Shown in pieces: positions 46,417-55,826 of a stretch of DNA of 64,000 nt. Below the pieces are notes generated by a model. The model saw nothing but the letters and a program-made list of their open reading frames with translations. It did not search any database and had not been told where the DNA came from. The stretch's first letter is position 1. Each line of letters begins with the position of its first letter. Source of the stretch: Burkholderiales bacterium. Lineage in GTDB: Bacteria; Pseudomonadota; Gammaproteobacteria; Burkholderiales; SG8-39. The stretch is from the NCBI GenBank assembly GCA_014860355.1, contig JACZJV010000005.1, positions 1 to 64,000 of the forward strand, written 5' to 3'. A program made the translations under genes and the position numbers.

Positions 46417-47685
46417 TCAGATGTACTTGTTGCGCTTTTTCCAGTCGAGCTCAAGCTCGAGGATCTGCTTCCAATCGCCCGCCGTGACCTCGGGCATATA
46501 GGGCTCCTTGGAGATGGTGGTGCCCCAACCGATAGCGTAACCGATGATGGTCTGATCCTCGGCGCGCATGGTGATGGTGCCATCGGTGCCGAACGGTGAG
46601 TCGATTTTCAACCCGCGTAAAACCTCGGCCAGTTTCTTCCCGTCGGCGCTGTTGGCTTTCTTCAGCGCCGCAGTCAGGAAATTGGCCGTGGTGGCCGATT
46701 CCCATGCCCAATTGGTCGGGTACTCGCCGTACTTGGCGCGATAGGCATCGCCCCAGGCGGCGTTGGCCGCTGTCTTCGGGAAAGTCTTGATGTAGCGGTT
46801 GCCTGAATGAATGCCGACAGGCAGGTTCTTGACTACCGTAAGCGCAGTGTAGTCAGCCATGTTGACGGCGAAGAACTGCGTCGCTTTGAACAGCGCGTAG
46901 ATATTGCCTTGGTCAATATATGAGGTAAGGTCACCACCCCACAGACAAGAGTACAGTGCCTGCGGCTTGGCCTGCAGGATCTTGGTGATGACCTCGGTAT
47001 AGTCCGGCTGGAACAGTTTTGGCCATGCTTCGCCCACGACCTCGGCCTGCGGATAGAACAGCTTGAGGTACTCGAGGTACTGCGCTGTCGTGTCGCGGCC
47101 ATAGGCATAGTCAGGCGAACAGGTCATCCACTGGCGCAGGCCCTTGGCTTTGGCCACGCTTGCGGCATAGTGCCCTCCGGCGATCGAGTCGTGTACCCCC
47201 TGGCGCGCGGTGCGGAAGGCATTCGGGATGCGGTTTTTCGGGTCGGCCGTCAACGCGGAAGTCTCGGAGTTGATGTGAAAGCACAGTACGCCGAGATCGC
47301 GAGCAACTTCGTTGACCGCGAATGCACCCGAGGAGGCTTCCGCGTCGAACAGGATTTCGCAACCTTCGCTATTGACGAGTTCGCGCGACACCCGGGCAGC
47401 CTCCTGCGGCTGGCCTTTGGAGTCCCGAACCACCATTTCGATCCGGCGCCCGCCAAGTCCGCCGGCGGCGTTAAACTTTTCTACCTCCATCATTACCGCA
47501 TTGCGCGAGGAGGTGCCAAGCTGGGCGACACGACCTGACAGGATGGTTGGCATGCCGACCCGGATCGTCTTGGCCTGAGAGCGCGAGATCATCGGAAATC
47601 CGAGTACCGCGGCTCCGCCGAGGGCGGTTGCGTTCTTCAGGAAGCGGCGGCGTGTAATGCGGTTGGGCTTCTGGTTCTTGGACAT
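46417..47685 (-). CDS. livK: ABC transporter substrate-binding protein with Tat-like signal
   Basis: MSKNQKPNRITRRRFLKNATALGGAAVLGFPMISRSQAKTIRVGMPTILSGRVAQLG; start ATG 47685 with GGAGG. Confidence 0.9.
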   Translation of the reverse strand: MSKNQKPNRITRRRFLKNATALGGAAVLGFPMISRSQAKTIRVGMPTILSGRVAQLGTSSRNAVMMEVEKFNAAGGLGGRRIEMVVRDSKGQPQEAARVSRELVNSEGCEILFDAEASSGAFAVNEVARDLGVLCFHINSETSALTADPKNRIPNAFRTARQGVHDSIAGGHYAASVAKAKGLRQWMTCSPDYAYGRDTTAQYLEYLKLFYPQAEVVGEAWPKLFQPDYTEVITKILQAKPQALYSCLWGGDLTSYIDQGNIYALFKATQFFAVNMADYTALTVVKNLPVGIHSGNRYIKTFPKTAANAAWGDAYRAKYGEYPTNWAWESATTANFLTAALKKANSADGKKLAEVLRGLKIDSPFGTDGTITMRAEDQTIIGYAIGWGTTISKEPYMPEVTAGDWKQILELELDWKKRNKYI

Positions 47686-47849
47686 GTACTCCTCCGTTTT
47701 GGTGAAATGCGGGGTTGGCATTCTGTTCGTGCCGTGTAGTACTGTAACCCCGGGTTGAACTACGACTACGCTTCAGTGTCTCCCGTCGTTGCTGCAATGG
47801 CCATGCATTAGTAACCTTTAGGAAAGTACCGCGGAGAAACGGCGAGGGG

Positions 47850-47901
47850 TGAATCACTATTCATTATTCAAAAATGTAGCCTCCTCAATTCCCTTTGTCA
47901 A
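47850..47901 (-). promoter_or_regulatory. Predicted sigma70-type promoter (TTGACA-N17-TACATT) with operator-like TGAATAATGAATAGTGATTCA upstream of the SBP gene
   Basis: Minus strand CGCTTGACAAAGGGAATTGAGGAGGCTACATTTTTGAATAATGAATAGTGATTCA. Confidence 0.65.
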
Positions 47902-47983
47902 GCGCCATCTGCGTAAGCTGAGCAAAACCGCGGGTTGGCACACCCGCGTCGCAAATCTGATTCGGTTTGAGTGGCTGTCAGTA

Positions 47984-48721
47984 TCAAAGCTTTTGCTTCG
48001 CCTTCTTGTTGGATGCCGGTGTTTGAGGCGCCGGCGGCACGCCTTCCATTCCGTAGCGGATAAACTTCATGTACGTATCGGCGACCCATTCCGGCAGATC
48101 CGTATTCTGTTCTTTTCCGTAAATATAGCGCAGAGCCAGGTAGCTTCTGGCTGCCATCAATACGAACACGACTACCTCGAGCTCGTCTTCCGTGTAGGCC
48201 GGAAATGCACCGTCGCGCTTCAGACGCTGAAACAGGTGGAGGTATTTCCTTGCAACATTGTCAAAATGCTGCTTGTGGCCGCTAGGCGCGAAACTCTCCG
48301 CCTCATTCAGAATGCGGAAGAAATGCGGCGTTTCTTTGAGAAAGGAAAAAAAACCGCGAAACCCGTTGTTTTCAATTTCAGCAAAATTCGCCCCGCCGCG
48401 CGCACATTTCTTGATATGCGCGAGCATCTTATCGCCCAAGGTGGGGAGCAGCGCGTCGAGAATATCCTGGCGGGAATCGAAATAGTTGTAAAACGTCCCT
48501 TGCGCCACGCCAACCTTGGCCGTGATCAGCGCGATCGACGCATTCGCGTACCCAACTTCGCCTACCACGGCCGCGGCTGCCTGAAGCAGGGCGTCGCGCA
48601 GCAATTCCGATTTCTCTATCCGGCTCCCGCGTCGCCAACTTCTCGATTTAGGCGCGGTTCGGTCAGCCTTGGGCTGGCGCAGACTGTCGGTGCGCGTCTC
48701 TTCCGTTTTATTCAAAGTCAT
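47984..48721 (-). CDS. TetR family transcriptional regulator
   Basis: LLRDALLQAAAAVVGEVGYANASIALITAKVGVAQGTFYNYFDSRQDILDALLPTLG. Confidence 0.92.
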   Translation of the reverse strand: MTLNKTEETRTDSLRQPKADRTAPKSRSWRRGSRIEKSELLRDALLQAAAAVVGEVGYANASIALITAKVGVAQGTFYNYFDSRQDILDALLPTLGDKMLAHIKKCARGGANFAEIENNGFRGFFSFLKETPHFFRILNEAESFAPSGHKQHFDNVARKYLHLFQRLKRDGAFPAYTEDELEVVVFVLMAARSYLALRYIYGKEQNTDLPEWVADTYMKFIRYGMEGVPPAPQTPASNKKAKQKL

Positions 48722-48910
48722 TTCGGCCAGCTTTCAAAGGCGGTTCGTGTGGCCGCGCTGGCGGCACTGATCGAAGTCGAGTTTCAGGTCGGGTAACGCC
48801 CAACGCGGGGGGCGCGGGTTCAGGTTCTATGTGCGGCATGCTGTTCCAAGGTGTGATTAATCAACTAATGTTTGCCAAAAGCAGTCGGCGCCAGAAATGC
48901 GATCGGCCCC

Positions 48911-49660
48911 TCAACCAAAAAAGGCCCCTCCGTTAACATCGACGATTGCGCCATGCATGTAACTTGCGGCTGGGCTTGCCAGCAAGGCGACGACACGCGC
49001 GATCTCGATTGGCTCTGCCAGTCGCCCAAGGGGAATTTTCCTGATGTCGACGTTGCGTGTGGCAAGCATCGGCGTCGCGGTTGCGCCCGGTGCCACTGCA
49101 TTTACTGGTATCCCGTGCGGGGCGGCGCGCAGTGCAAGCCAACGCACGAACGCGTGCAGCGCGCCCTTGCTTGCGGCATATTGCGCGCCGGAGAGCAGTC
49201 CGCCATTGCGGCCCGCGATCGATCCTATGATCACGATGCGGCCGCTAGAACGCGAGATCATTTCGGTGAGCACCAACTGCGCCAGCATCATGGGACCGCG
49301 CACGTTGATATTGAATACCCTGGAGAAGCTTTCTTCCCACTCGCTGGTGCCGGGTAGCAGTGTGGTTTCCTCGGGCAGGATCCCGCTAGTAATGACTAAC
49401 CCGTCGATGTTCTTGGCGCTTGCGCACAAGGTCCTGATGCTGTCGCTGCTCCCGATATCAACTGCATAGGCGGAAGTTTGTGCCTGATATTTTGCCTTTA
49501 GCTCCGAAGCAATAGCCGTAGGGGCGCGGAGATCAGCGAGAAGCACCTCCGCACCGCACTGGGCACATATCTTCGCAGTAGGCGCGCCGATCCCGCCGAC
49601 GCCGACAATCAAGACACGCTGGCCATGCATTTGCATACCGCTTAGCGCCAACATAAACAC
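48911..49660 (-). CDS. SDR family oxidoreductase
   Basis: RVLIVGVGGIGAPTAKIC ... YAASKGALHAFVRWLA. Confidence 0.85.
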   Translation of the reverse strand: MFMLALSGMQMHGQRVLIVGVGGIGAPTAKICAQCGAEVLLADLRAPTAIASELKAKYQAQTSAYAVDIGSSDSIRTLCASAKNIDGLVITSGILPEETTLLPGTSEWEESFSRVFNINVRGPMMLAQLVLTEMISRSSGRIVIIGSIAGRNGGLLSGAQYAASKGALHAFVRWLALRAAPHGIPVNAVAPGATATPMLATRNVDIRKIPLGRLAEPIEIARVVALLASPAASYMHGAIVDVNGGAFFG

Positions 49661-49783
49661 CGCGGTCTGGTGCGCAGTATTCGCGCCGGATTGGATAGCT
49701 TCATCGCCAGATGATGAAAAGCAGCTGTTTTATCAAGGTAATTTTGCATTGTCGGGGGATCATGAAAACAACGGCGAGTAATG

Positions 49784-49831
49784 ACCCACCATTCATTTTT
49801 CTAATCTGGGCCTCTCAGATTGCTTTGTCAA
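49784..49831 (-). promoter_or_regulatory. Predicted promoter with operator-like element upstream of the SDR (same architecture as 47850-47901)
   Basis: Minus strand CACTTGACAAAGCAATCTGAGAGGCCCAGATTAGAAAAATGAATGGTGGGTC. Confidence 0.5.
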
Positions 49832-49872
49832 GTGTTGCCTTTACGGATGCTGCTTTTGCGGGCGCCTTGCGC

Positions 49873-49923
49873 TTGACATGCCAATTGAAATAAATTACCG
49901 TGATTGGTGAATTATGAATCATG
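49873..49923 (+). promoter_or_regulatory. Predicted promoter with operator-like TGAATTATGAATCATG upstream of the OYE gene
   Basis: TTGACATGCCAATTGAAATAAATTACCGTGATTGGTGAATTATGAATCATG; N17 spacing. Confidence 0.5.
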
Positions 49924-50078
49924 CCTCATTTCTCAATTTCTTGTTTATGCCTGCACGCGACCACACGACTGAAGAATTTCACATCTAAGACCAGGGACTC
50001 TGCTTTGCGCATCTCTCCAATCGCCTCGCTTCGCGCGGATTTCACGAACTTTGCCGCAATTGCAGGGCGGCGGGCGGC

Positions 50079-51248
50079 TTGATGTCGGCCGAAGCAAAAG
50101 GCGGGAGCGAAACGGGGGTCGGACTCTTTAATCCGCTGACACTGCGCGGGATCATACTGAAGAACCGCATTGTGGTTTCACCGATGTCGATGTACAGCTC
50201 GCATGAGGGTTTCAGCGACGATTTTCATCTCGTTCATTTGGGGCGCTTCGGACTGGGCGGCGCTGGCCTGGTGATAACCGAGGCGACTGCAGTGAGTCGC
50301 GATGGTCGTATCACGCATGGCTGTAACGGGATATGGCTGGACGCGCACGTACCGCCCCTCAGAAGGGTCACCGACTTTCTGCACCGATTCGGATCTGTTG
50401 CCGGAATCCAGCTCGGGCACAGCGGTCCCAAAGGCGCGGGGCAGCGGCCGTGGCACGGCAACGGCCCGTTGGGCCCTGAGGACGCAGCGCAAAGGCGGGA
50501 ATATCCCTGGCCCACAGTTTCGTCGTCGCCGGTGCCTTTCGATGAGGGCTGGTCGATGCCCCGGGGCCTGACAGAGGCCGACATGGATGAACTCGTTCTT
50601 GATTGCCGCAGCGCGGCAAGACGCGCGTGCGAGGCGGGATTCGATGTGCTTGAATTGCATTGCGCGCACGGATATCTCCTTCACGCGTTCCTGACACCGC
50701 TGTTGAACAAGCGCGAGGACGAATACGGGGGCAGCCTGGAGAACCGCATGCGACTGGTGCTGCGCGTCGCTGAGGCGGTTCGAGCCGAATGGCCAGACGA
50801 TCGTCCGCTGTTCGCGCGTATCTCCGCAGTCGACGGCGTCGGCGTCGGCTGGTCGATTGAGGATTCAGTCGTCTTCACCAAAGCGCTCGCGGCGCGAGGA
50901 GTTGACGCTATCACTTGCTCCACCGGTGGCGTAAAGCTGGCGCGCGGCCAGGCGCTGATTTCGCGCGAGCGCAGCTTCCAGGTGCCTTTCGCCGCCCAGA
51001 TCCGCCGGGCGGCGGGTGTGCCCACCGTCGCTGTCGGCATGATCCTTGAGGCGCAGCAGGCCGAGGACGTACTTCGCGCTGGCGACGCCGATCTCATCGC
51101 GCTCGGACGCGAGATGCTGTTTAATCCGAATTGGCCGGCGCAGGCGGCGGTGACTCTTCGGCAAGGAGCCGCTTGGAAGGAGTGGCCGGATCAATACGGG
51201 TGGTGGTTGGAGCGCCGTGCCCGGCAACTCGCCCCGCGGGGCCCCTAG
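50079..51248 (+). CDS. Old yellow enzyme-type NADH:flavin oxidoreductase
   Basis: LFNPLTLRGIILKNRIVVSPMSMYSS, GIQLGHSGPKG, VLELHCAHGYLLHAFLTPLLNKREDEYGGSLENRMRL. Confidence 0.95.
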   Translation: MMSAEAKGGSETGVGLFNPLTLRGIILKNRIVVSPMSMYSSHEGFSDDFHLVHLGRFGLGGAGLVITEATAVSRDGRITHGCNGIWLDAHVPPLRRVTDFLHRFGSVAGIQLGHSGPKGAGQRPWHGNGPLGPEDAAQRREYPWPTVSSSPVPFDEGWSMPRGLTEADMDELVLDCRSAARRACEAGFDVLELHCAHGYLLHAFLTPLLNKREDEYGGSLENRMRLVLRVAEAVRAEWPDDRPLFARISAVDGVGVGWSIEDSVVFTKALAARGVDAITCSTGGVKLARGQALISRERSFQVPFAAQIRRAAGVPTVAVGMILEAQQAEDVLRAGDADLIALGREMLFNPNWPAQAAVTLRQGAAWKEWPDQYGWWLERRARQLAPRGP

Positions 51249-51347
51249 TGACGGGTAAGGGCTGGAGCGGCGACGGTGCGCGAATTGGGCTTGTCCGCGT
51301 CCTGATCGCGTGCGAGGGGGATACACGCTTTCGAGTGGAGATCCGCT

Positions 51348-52019
51348 ATGTTTAAGCTCATCGAACTTCTTAAACGAAAGCCGGGGATGTCCGTCGAGGA
51401 TTTTCAGGACTACTGGCGGTACAAGCATGGCCCGCTCGTCGCCGCTTGCGCCCGGATCCGCCGGCATGTGCAATCCAGCGCCTTGCTGCAGGGCTATCGA
51501 AAGGGTGAACTACTCTTCGACGGCATTAGCGAGACCTGGTTCGACTCCGTTCAGCAGTACGAGGTTTACCGGAATGCACCGGAGTCGTCTGTTATTCTGA
51601 CTGATCAGGCAAATTTTCTTGACCGGTCCCGCACCGTTTCGATGCCAGTCGACGTCCATATCATCAAGGACGGCGTAATTTCCAAAGACGCAGTCAAGAA
51701 TATCGAGTTCGTGAACCGCCGGCCGGGCATGGCGCTGGAGCCCTTCCGCGCATACTGGCGAAACGTGCATGGACCGATTGCCTCCCGCATCTGCGTGATC
51801 CAGCGCTATGAACAGAATCATCTGATGCCAGGAGTCTATGAGTCGCAGCCTGCGCCACCCTATGACGGGCTCGCGATCACCTGGTTTGCGAGCACGGCCG
51901 ATATGAAAAAAGGGACGACAACACCCGAGTATGCAGTGACCCGGGCCGACGAGGCGCACTTCCTGCCGGATGGCCATCTGCCTATCATCATTACACGCGA
52001 GCACTTGGTCGTCGGCTAG
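51348..52019 (+). CDS. EthD domain-containing protein (two EthD-like repeats)
   Basis: KRKPGMSVEDFQDYWRYKHGPLV and NRRPGMALEPFRAYWRNVHGPIA. Confidence 0.85.
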   Translation: MFKLIELLKRKPGMSVEDFQDYWRYKHGPLVAACARIRRHVQSSALLQGYRKGELLFDGISETWFDSVQQYEVYRNAPESSVILTDQANFLDRSRTVSMPVDVHIIKDGVISKDAVKNIEFVNRRPGMALEPFRAYWRNVHGPIASRICVIQRYEQNHLMPGVYESQPAPPYDGLAITWFASTADMKKGTTTPEYAVTRADEAHFLPDGHLPIIITREHLVVG

Positions 52020-52065
52020 CGCAATGCCGTCGCAGGTGCAAGGGCCACATGAGGAATCTACTCGC

Positions 52066-53043
52066 ATGCATTTGAACCAGCAGCAACTACTTCCACTCTA
52101 CGAGGCGATGGTACTGATTCGCCGTGCGGAGGAGCGCCTGTCGCGACTCTTCGGTGACGGCGAAGTACCCGGCTTCCTGCATTTATCGATTGGGCAGGAA
52201 GCCGTCCCGGTGGGGATCTGCGCCGCGCTGCAGGCAATGGACACAGTGGCCTCGACCCACCGCGGTCACGGCCACGCCCTGGCCAAAGGCGTCAATCTGG
52301 ATGGATTTTTCGCCGAGATCCTAGGCCGGGAGGAAGGGTTGTGCCGCGGGCGCGGCGGCTCGATCCACGTCGCCGATCTGCGGGTCGGCATGCTCGGGGC
52401 GAACGGTATCGTCGGCGGCGGTCTGCCGATCGCGCTCGGTAGCGCGCTTGCGCATCAGGTGCGCCGCACCGGCGGTGTATCGGTGGCTTTCTTCGGCGAT
52501 GGCGCCATGGCCGAAGGTGTGCTGCATGAGTGCCTCAATCTTGCCTCCTTATGGAAACTGCCGCTCATATTTGCGTGTGAGAACAACGGCTGGTCCGAGT
52601 TTTCGCCCTTGGATCGGCAGTTCGCGGCGCAGTTGGGTGCGCTCGGAAATGCTTTTGGGATTCCGGCAGTACAGGTTGATGGCAGCGACGTCGAGGCCGT
52701 GTGCTCGGAGGCAACCCGTATTGTCGCGGTGGCGCGCCGCGGCGACGGTCCGCAAATCCTCGAATGCAAGACGTTCCGCTGGCGCGGCCACTACGAGGGC
52801 GACCCGCAAAAGTATCGAGACGCCGGCGATCTTGCAGATGCACGCAGCCGCGATCCTTTAGCGGTGAGCGGCGCAAGACTTGAGGCTATGGGAATTCCCG
52901 CTGACCGCATACGAACGCTCGAACGCGCAGTAGAAGCGAGGATAGAGACTGCGGTGGCGTCTGCGCGTCTGGGACGGGAGCCGGACTACGCGGCGGCGGC
53001 GGCCGATGTGTACACGCAGGTTGCGGGAGGGGCACATGGCTGA
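52066..53043 (+). CDS. Thiamine pyrophosphate-dependent dehydrogenase E1 alpha (acetoin/2-oxoacid dehydrogenase type)
   Basis: GFLHLSIGQEAVPVGICAAL, STHRGHGHALAKG, GRGGSIHVADL, FFGDGAMAEGVLHECLNLASLWKLPLIFACENN. Confidence 0.93.
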   Translation: MHLNQQQLLPLYEAMVLIRRAEERLSRLFGDGEVPGFLHLSIGQEAVPVGICAALQAMDTVASTHRGHGHALAKGVNLDGFFAEILGREEGLCRGRGGSIHVADLRVGMLGANGIVGGGLPIALGSALAHQVRRTGGVSVAFFGDGAMAEGVLHECLNLASLWKLPLIFACENNGWSEFSPLDRQFAAQLGALGNAFGIPAVQVDGSDVEAVCSEATRIVAVARRGDGPQILECKTFRWRGHYEGDPQKYRDAGDLADARSRDPLAVSGARLEAMGIPADRIRTLERAVEARIETAVASARLGREPDYAAAAADVYTQVAGGAHG

Positions 53044-54037
53044 GACCCGTTACGGCATGGCGATCAACCGGGCACTCGCCGACGCCATGCAGGCCGATTC
53101 CTCGGTGGTCCTTTTCGGCGAGGATGTCGCGGCTCCGGGCGGTCCGTTCGCAGTGACGCGCGGACTTCTGGCCAAGTTTGGACCTGAGCGCGTGCGCGAT
53201 ACCCCGATCTCCGAGGCCACGATCGCCGGAGCGGCGGTGGGCGCCGCGATGGGCGGACTCAAGCCCGTCGTCGAGATTATGTTCATGGATTTCATGACCC
53301 TCGCGATGGATGCGCTGGTCAACCAGGCGGCGAAGGCGCACTTCATGTTCGGCGGGCAATGCAGCGTTCCGATGGTGGTGCGTACTCCCCACGGAGGCGG
53401 TCTGAACGCCGGGCCACAGCACTCTCAATGCCTGGAAGCATGGTTCGCGCATGTGCCTGGCCTTAAGGTCGTGGTGCCGAGCAATCCGGCCGACGCATAT
53501 GCGCTGCTGCGCGCGGCGATCGCGGATCCGGATCCGGTGGTATTCGTCGAGAACAAGACGCTGTACTCGGCAAAAGGCGAGCTTGCCGAGGTGCCGCAGC
53601 CGGTCGCAATCGGCGACGCTCGCATTGCGCAGAACGGCAGCGATGTGACCATAGTCACCTATGGGGCAAGTGTTGCCGCCGCGCTGAAGTCTGCGGCATC
53701 CTTTGCTGCTGACGGAATATCCGTCGAAGTAATAGACCTGCGCTCGATTCAGCCTTGGGACGAGCGCGCGGTACTCGAATCGGTGGCAAAGACACGGCGG
53801 CTTATAGTTGCCCACGAAGCGGTGACGGCCTTCGGCGTGGGTGCGGAAATCGCGGCGCGCATCTCGGAACTTGCGTTCGGGGAGCTCGCTGCGCCCGTGC
53901 TTCGGGTAGGCGCGGACTTCATGCCGATCCCGTTTGCGCGCAAGCTCGAACGGGCGTGTTTGCCGGGCGAAGCGGATATTACGGCGGCAGTGCGCCGCTC
54001 TCTTGACTGGAAACCCAACACGAGGATTACACCATGA
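53036..54037 (+). CDS. 2-oxoacid dehydrogenase E1 beta (transketolase-like)
   Basis: FGEDVAAPGGPFAVTRGLLAKFGPERVRDTPISEATIAGAAVGAAMGGLKPVVEIMFMDF; 8 bp overlap with E1 alpha. Confidence 0.93.
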   Translation: MAETRYGMAINRALADAMQADSSVVLFGEDVAAPGGPFAVTRGLLAKFGPERVRDTPISEATIAGAAVGAAMGGLKPVVEIMFMDFMTLAMDALVNQAAKAHFMFGGQCSVPMVVRTPHGGGLNAGPQHSQCLEAWFAHVPGLKVVVPSNPADAYALLRAAIADPDPVVFVENKTLYSAKGELAEVPQPVAIGDARIAQNGSDVTIVTYGASVAAALKSAASFAADGISVEVIDLRSIQPWDERAVLESVAKTRRLIVAHEAVTAFGVGAEIAARISELAFGELAAPVLRVGADFMPIPFARKLERACLPGEADITAAVRRSLDWKPNTRITP

Positions 54038-54813
54038 ATGCCATACTTACGGAACGGCGCGGTGCCGTCGCAATACTTACCATCAACCGGCCTGAGACGC
54101 TCAATGCACTTGATGTGCCTACGCTGATCGAGTTCGAGACCTCGTTCGCCGCGCTGGAAGCCGATGCCACGGTGCATGTGATCGTCGTGACCGGCGCCGG
54201 AGAACGCGCTTTTGTTGCCGGCGGCGATATCGCCGATCTCGATTCGCGCCAGGGACTGCCGCACTACCTCGAGTTTGCGGAGGTGATACACCGCGTATTT
54301 GCTCGCGTCGAGAACTGTGACAAGCCGACGATAGGCGCAGTCAATGGTTGGGCTTTGGGCGGGGGTACCGAACTGGTGCTGACGCTTGATCTACGCATCG
54401 CCGCGGACACTGCGCGGCTGGGACTGCCGGAAATCACCTTGGGCCTGTTCCCGGGGGCAGGGGGCACGCAGCGCATCGTGCGGCAATTGCCTTTGTGCCG
54501 TGCGAAAGAACTGATGTTCACCGGAGATCACATTACTGCCCAGGAAGCATTGGCGATCGGTCTGGTGAACAAGGTAGTCCCGAAAGCGAATGTCTTGAGC
54601 ACCGCACTCGAGCTGGCCGACAAAATTGCGGCAAAGTCTCCGCTGGTGCTGAAGCTGCTCAAGCGAACATTGCGCCATGGGGCGGACATGCCTCTGTCTG
54701 CGGCGCTCCCGTTCGAGCAGGCGATGATAGGCCTGGTGCTCGACAGCCGTGACGCTCATGAGGGCTGCAGCGCGTTTGTCCAGAAGCGCACGGCGCAATT
54801 CAAAGGTAACTAG
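54034..54813 (+). CDS. Enoyl-CoA hydratase/isomerase family protein
   Basis: INRPETLNALDVPTLIEFE, FVAGGDIADL, LGLPEITLGLFPGAGGTQRIVR. Confidence 0.94.
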   Translation: MNAILTERRGAVAILTINRPETLNALDVPTLIEFETSFAALEADATVHVIVVTGAGERAFVAGGDIADLDSRQGLPHYLEFAEVIHRVFARVENCDKPTIGAVNGWALGGGTELVLTLDLRIAADTARLGLPEITLGLFPGAGGTQRIVRQLPLCRAKELMFTGDHITAQEALAIGLVNKVVPKANVLSTALELADKIAAKSPLVLKLLKRTLRHGADMPLSAALPFEQAMIGLVLDSRDAHEGCSAFVQKRTAQFKGN

Positions 54814-54817
54814 AAAT

Positions 54818-55807
54818 ATGTCCGTGCAGCAGTTGCTGATGCCCAAGCTTGGGCTCACCATGATCGAGGGTACGGTCGTCGAATGGCCGATTACCGTTGG
54901 CGCCAGCTTTGCCAAGGGCTCGGTCTGTGTGGTCGTGGAAACCGACAAGGTGGCGAACGAAATTGAAGCGCCGGAGGCGGGTCGTCTGGTGAGGATACTG
55001 GTGCAGGAGGGCGAGACCGTGCCCGTAGGCAGCGTGCTCGCCGAATGGGATGCCGATACGAAGCAGGTCGAGGCACCAGGCGGTGCGCTCGCGGTCACAC
55101 AGGCGGCGCCTGTTGCGGAGCTCGAGCCGGTGCGTCGCAAGGCCGGCGCCAGAGAGCTTGCTGCGGCGCGTCGACTTACGGCTGCGAAACAGGATATTCC
55201 GCATTTCTACCTCTCCACGGAGATAGAAGTCAGCTCGCTTCAGGCGCAGCGAGCACAATGGAACGCGGACGGCAGCCGACCGAAGGTGACCCTGACACAT
55301 CTGTTTCTCGCTGCGCTCGCACGCACACTAGCGGCACAGCCGGACCTCAACCGGATCTGGGATGAGGAATGTTATGTCGATCTACCCGGTGTCGACATCG
55401 GCATCGCCGTGAACACCGATCGCGGACTGATCGTGCCGGTCCTGCGCAATGTGGACCGGATGGGCCTAACTCAATTGGCACGGGCTGCGGCCGAGCTGGT
55501 AGCGCGCGCGCGCAGCGGTGACCTCTCCCCGGACGAGGTCGGCGGGGGCGCAATCACGCTGTCCAACGCGGGAATGTTCGACGTGACCTATATGGGCTCG
55601 ATCATCAACCCGGGGCAGGCGGCTATTCTCGGCGTCGGCAGCGAGCGCCGCCGGTTCCGTCCCGACGCGAGTGGTGCGCCGCAACTGGCGCAGGAGATTG
55701 GCGTGGTCCTGTCCTGCGACCACCGGGTGCTTGACGGCGTGCGTGGACTAAAGCTGTTGAATGGCGTACGCGAGCGGCTCGAGTTGCCTGCGCCGCTGTT
55801 TGCATAA
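54818..55807 (+). CDS. Dihydrolipoamide acyltransferase E2 (lipoyl domain + catalytic domain, no recognisable peripheral subunit-binding domain)
   Basis: VVETDKVANEIEAPEAG lipoyl motif; QDIPHFYLSTEIEVSSL; LSCDHRVLDGVRG catalytic motif. Confidence 0.9.
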   Translation: MSVQQLLMPKLGLTMIEGTVVEWPITVGASFAKGSVCVVVETDKVANEIEAPEAGRLVRILVQEGETVPVGSVLAEWDADTKQVEAPGGALAVTQAAPVAELEPVRRKAGARELAAARRLTAAKQDIPHFYLSTEIEVSSLQAQRAQWNADGSRPKVTLTHLFLAALARTLAAQPDLNRIWDEECYVDLPGVDIGIAVNTDRGLIVPVLRNVDRMGLTQLARAAAELVARARSGDLSPDEVGGGAITLSNAGMFDVTYMGSIINPGQAAILGVGSERRRFRPDASGAPQLAQEIGVVLSCDHRVLDGVRGLKLLNGVRERLELPAPLFA

Positions 55808-55826
55808 CCCCCCTGGGAGAAAAGCA

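Noticed and set aside
52886-53815. 309-aa minus-strand ORF
   Set aside because: Antisense shadow of the E1 beta gene
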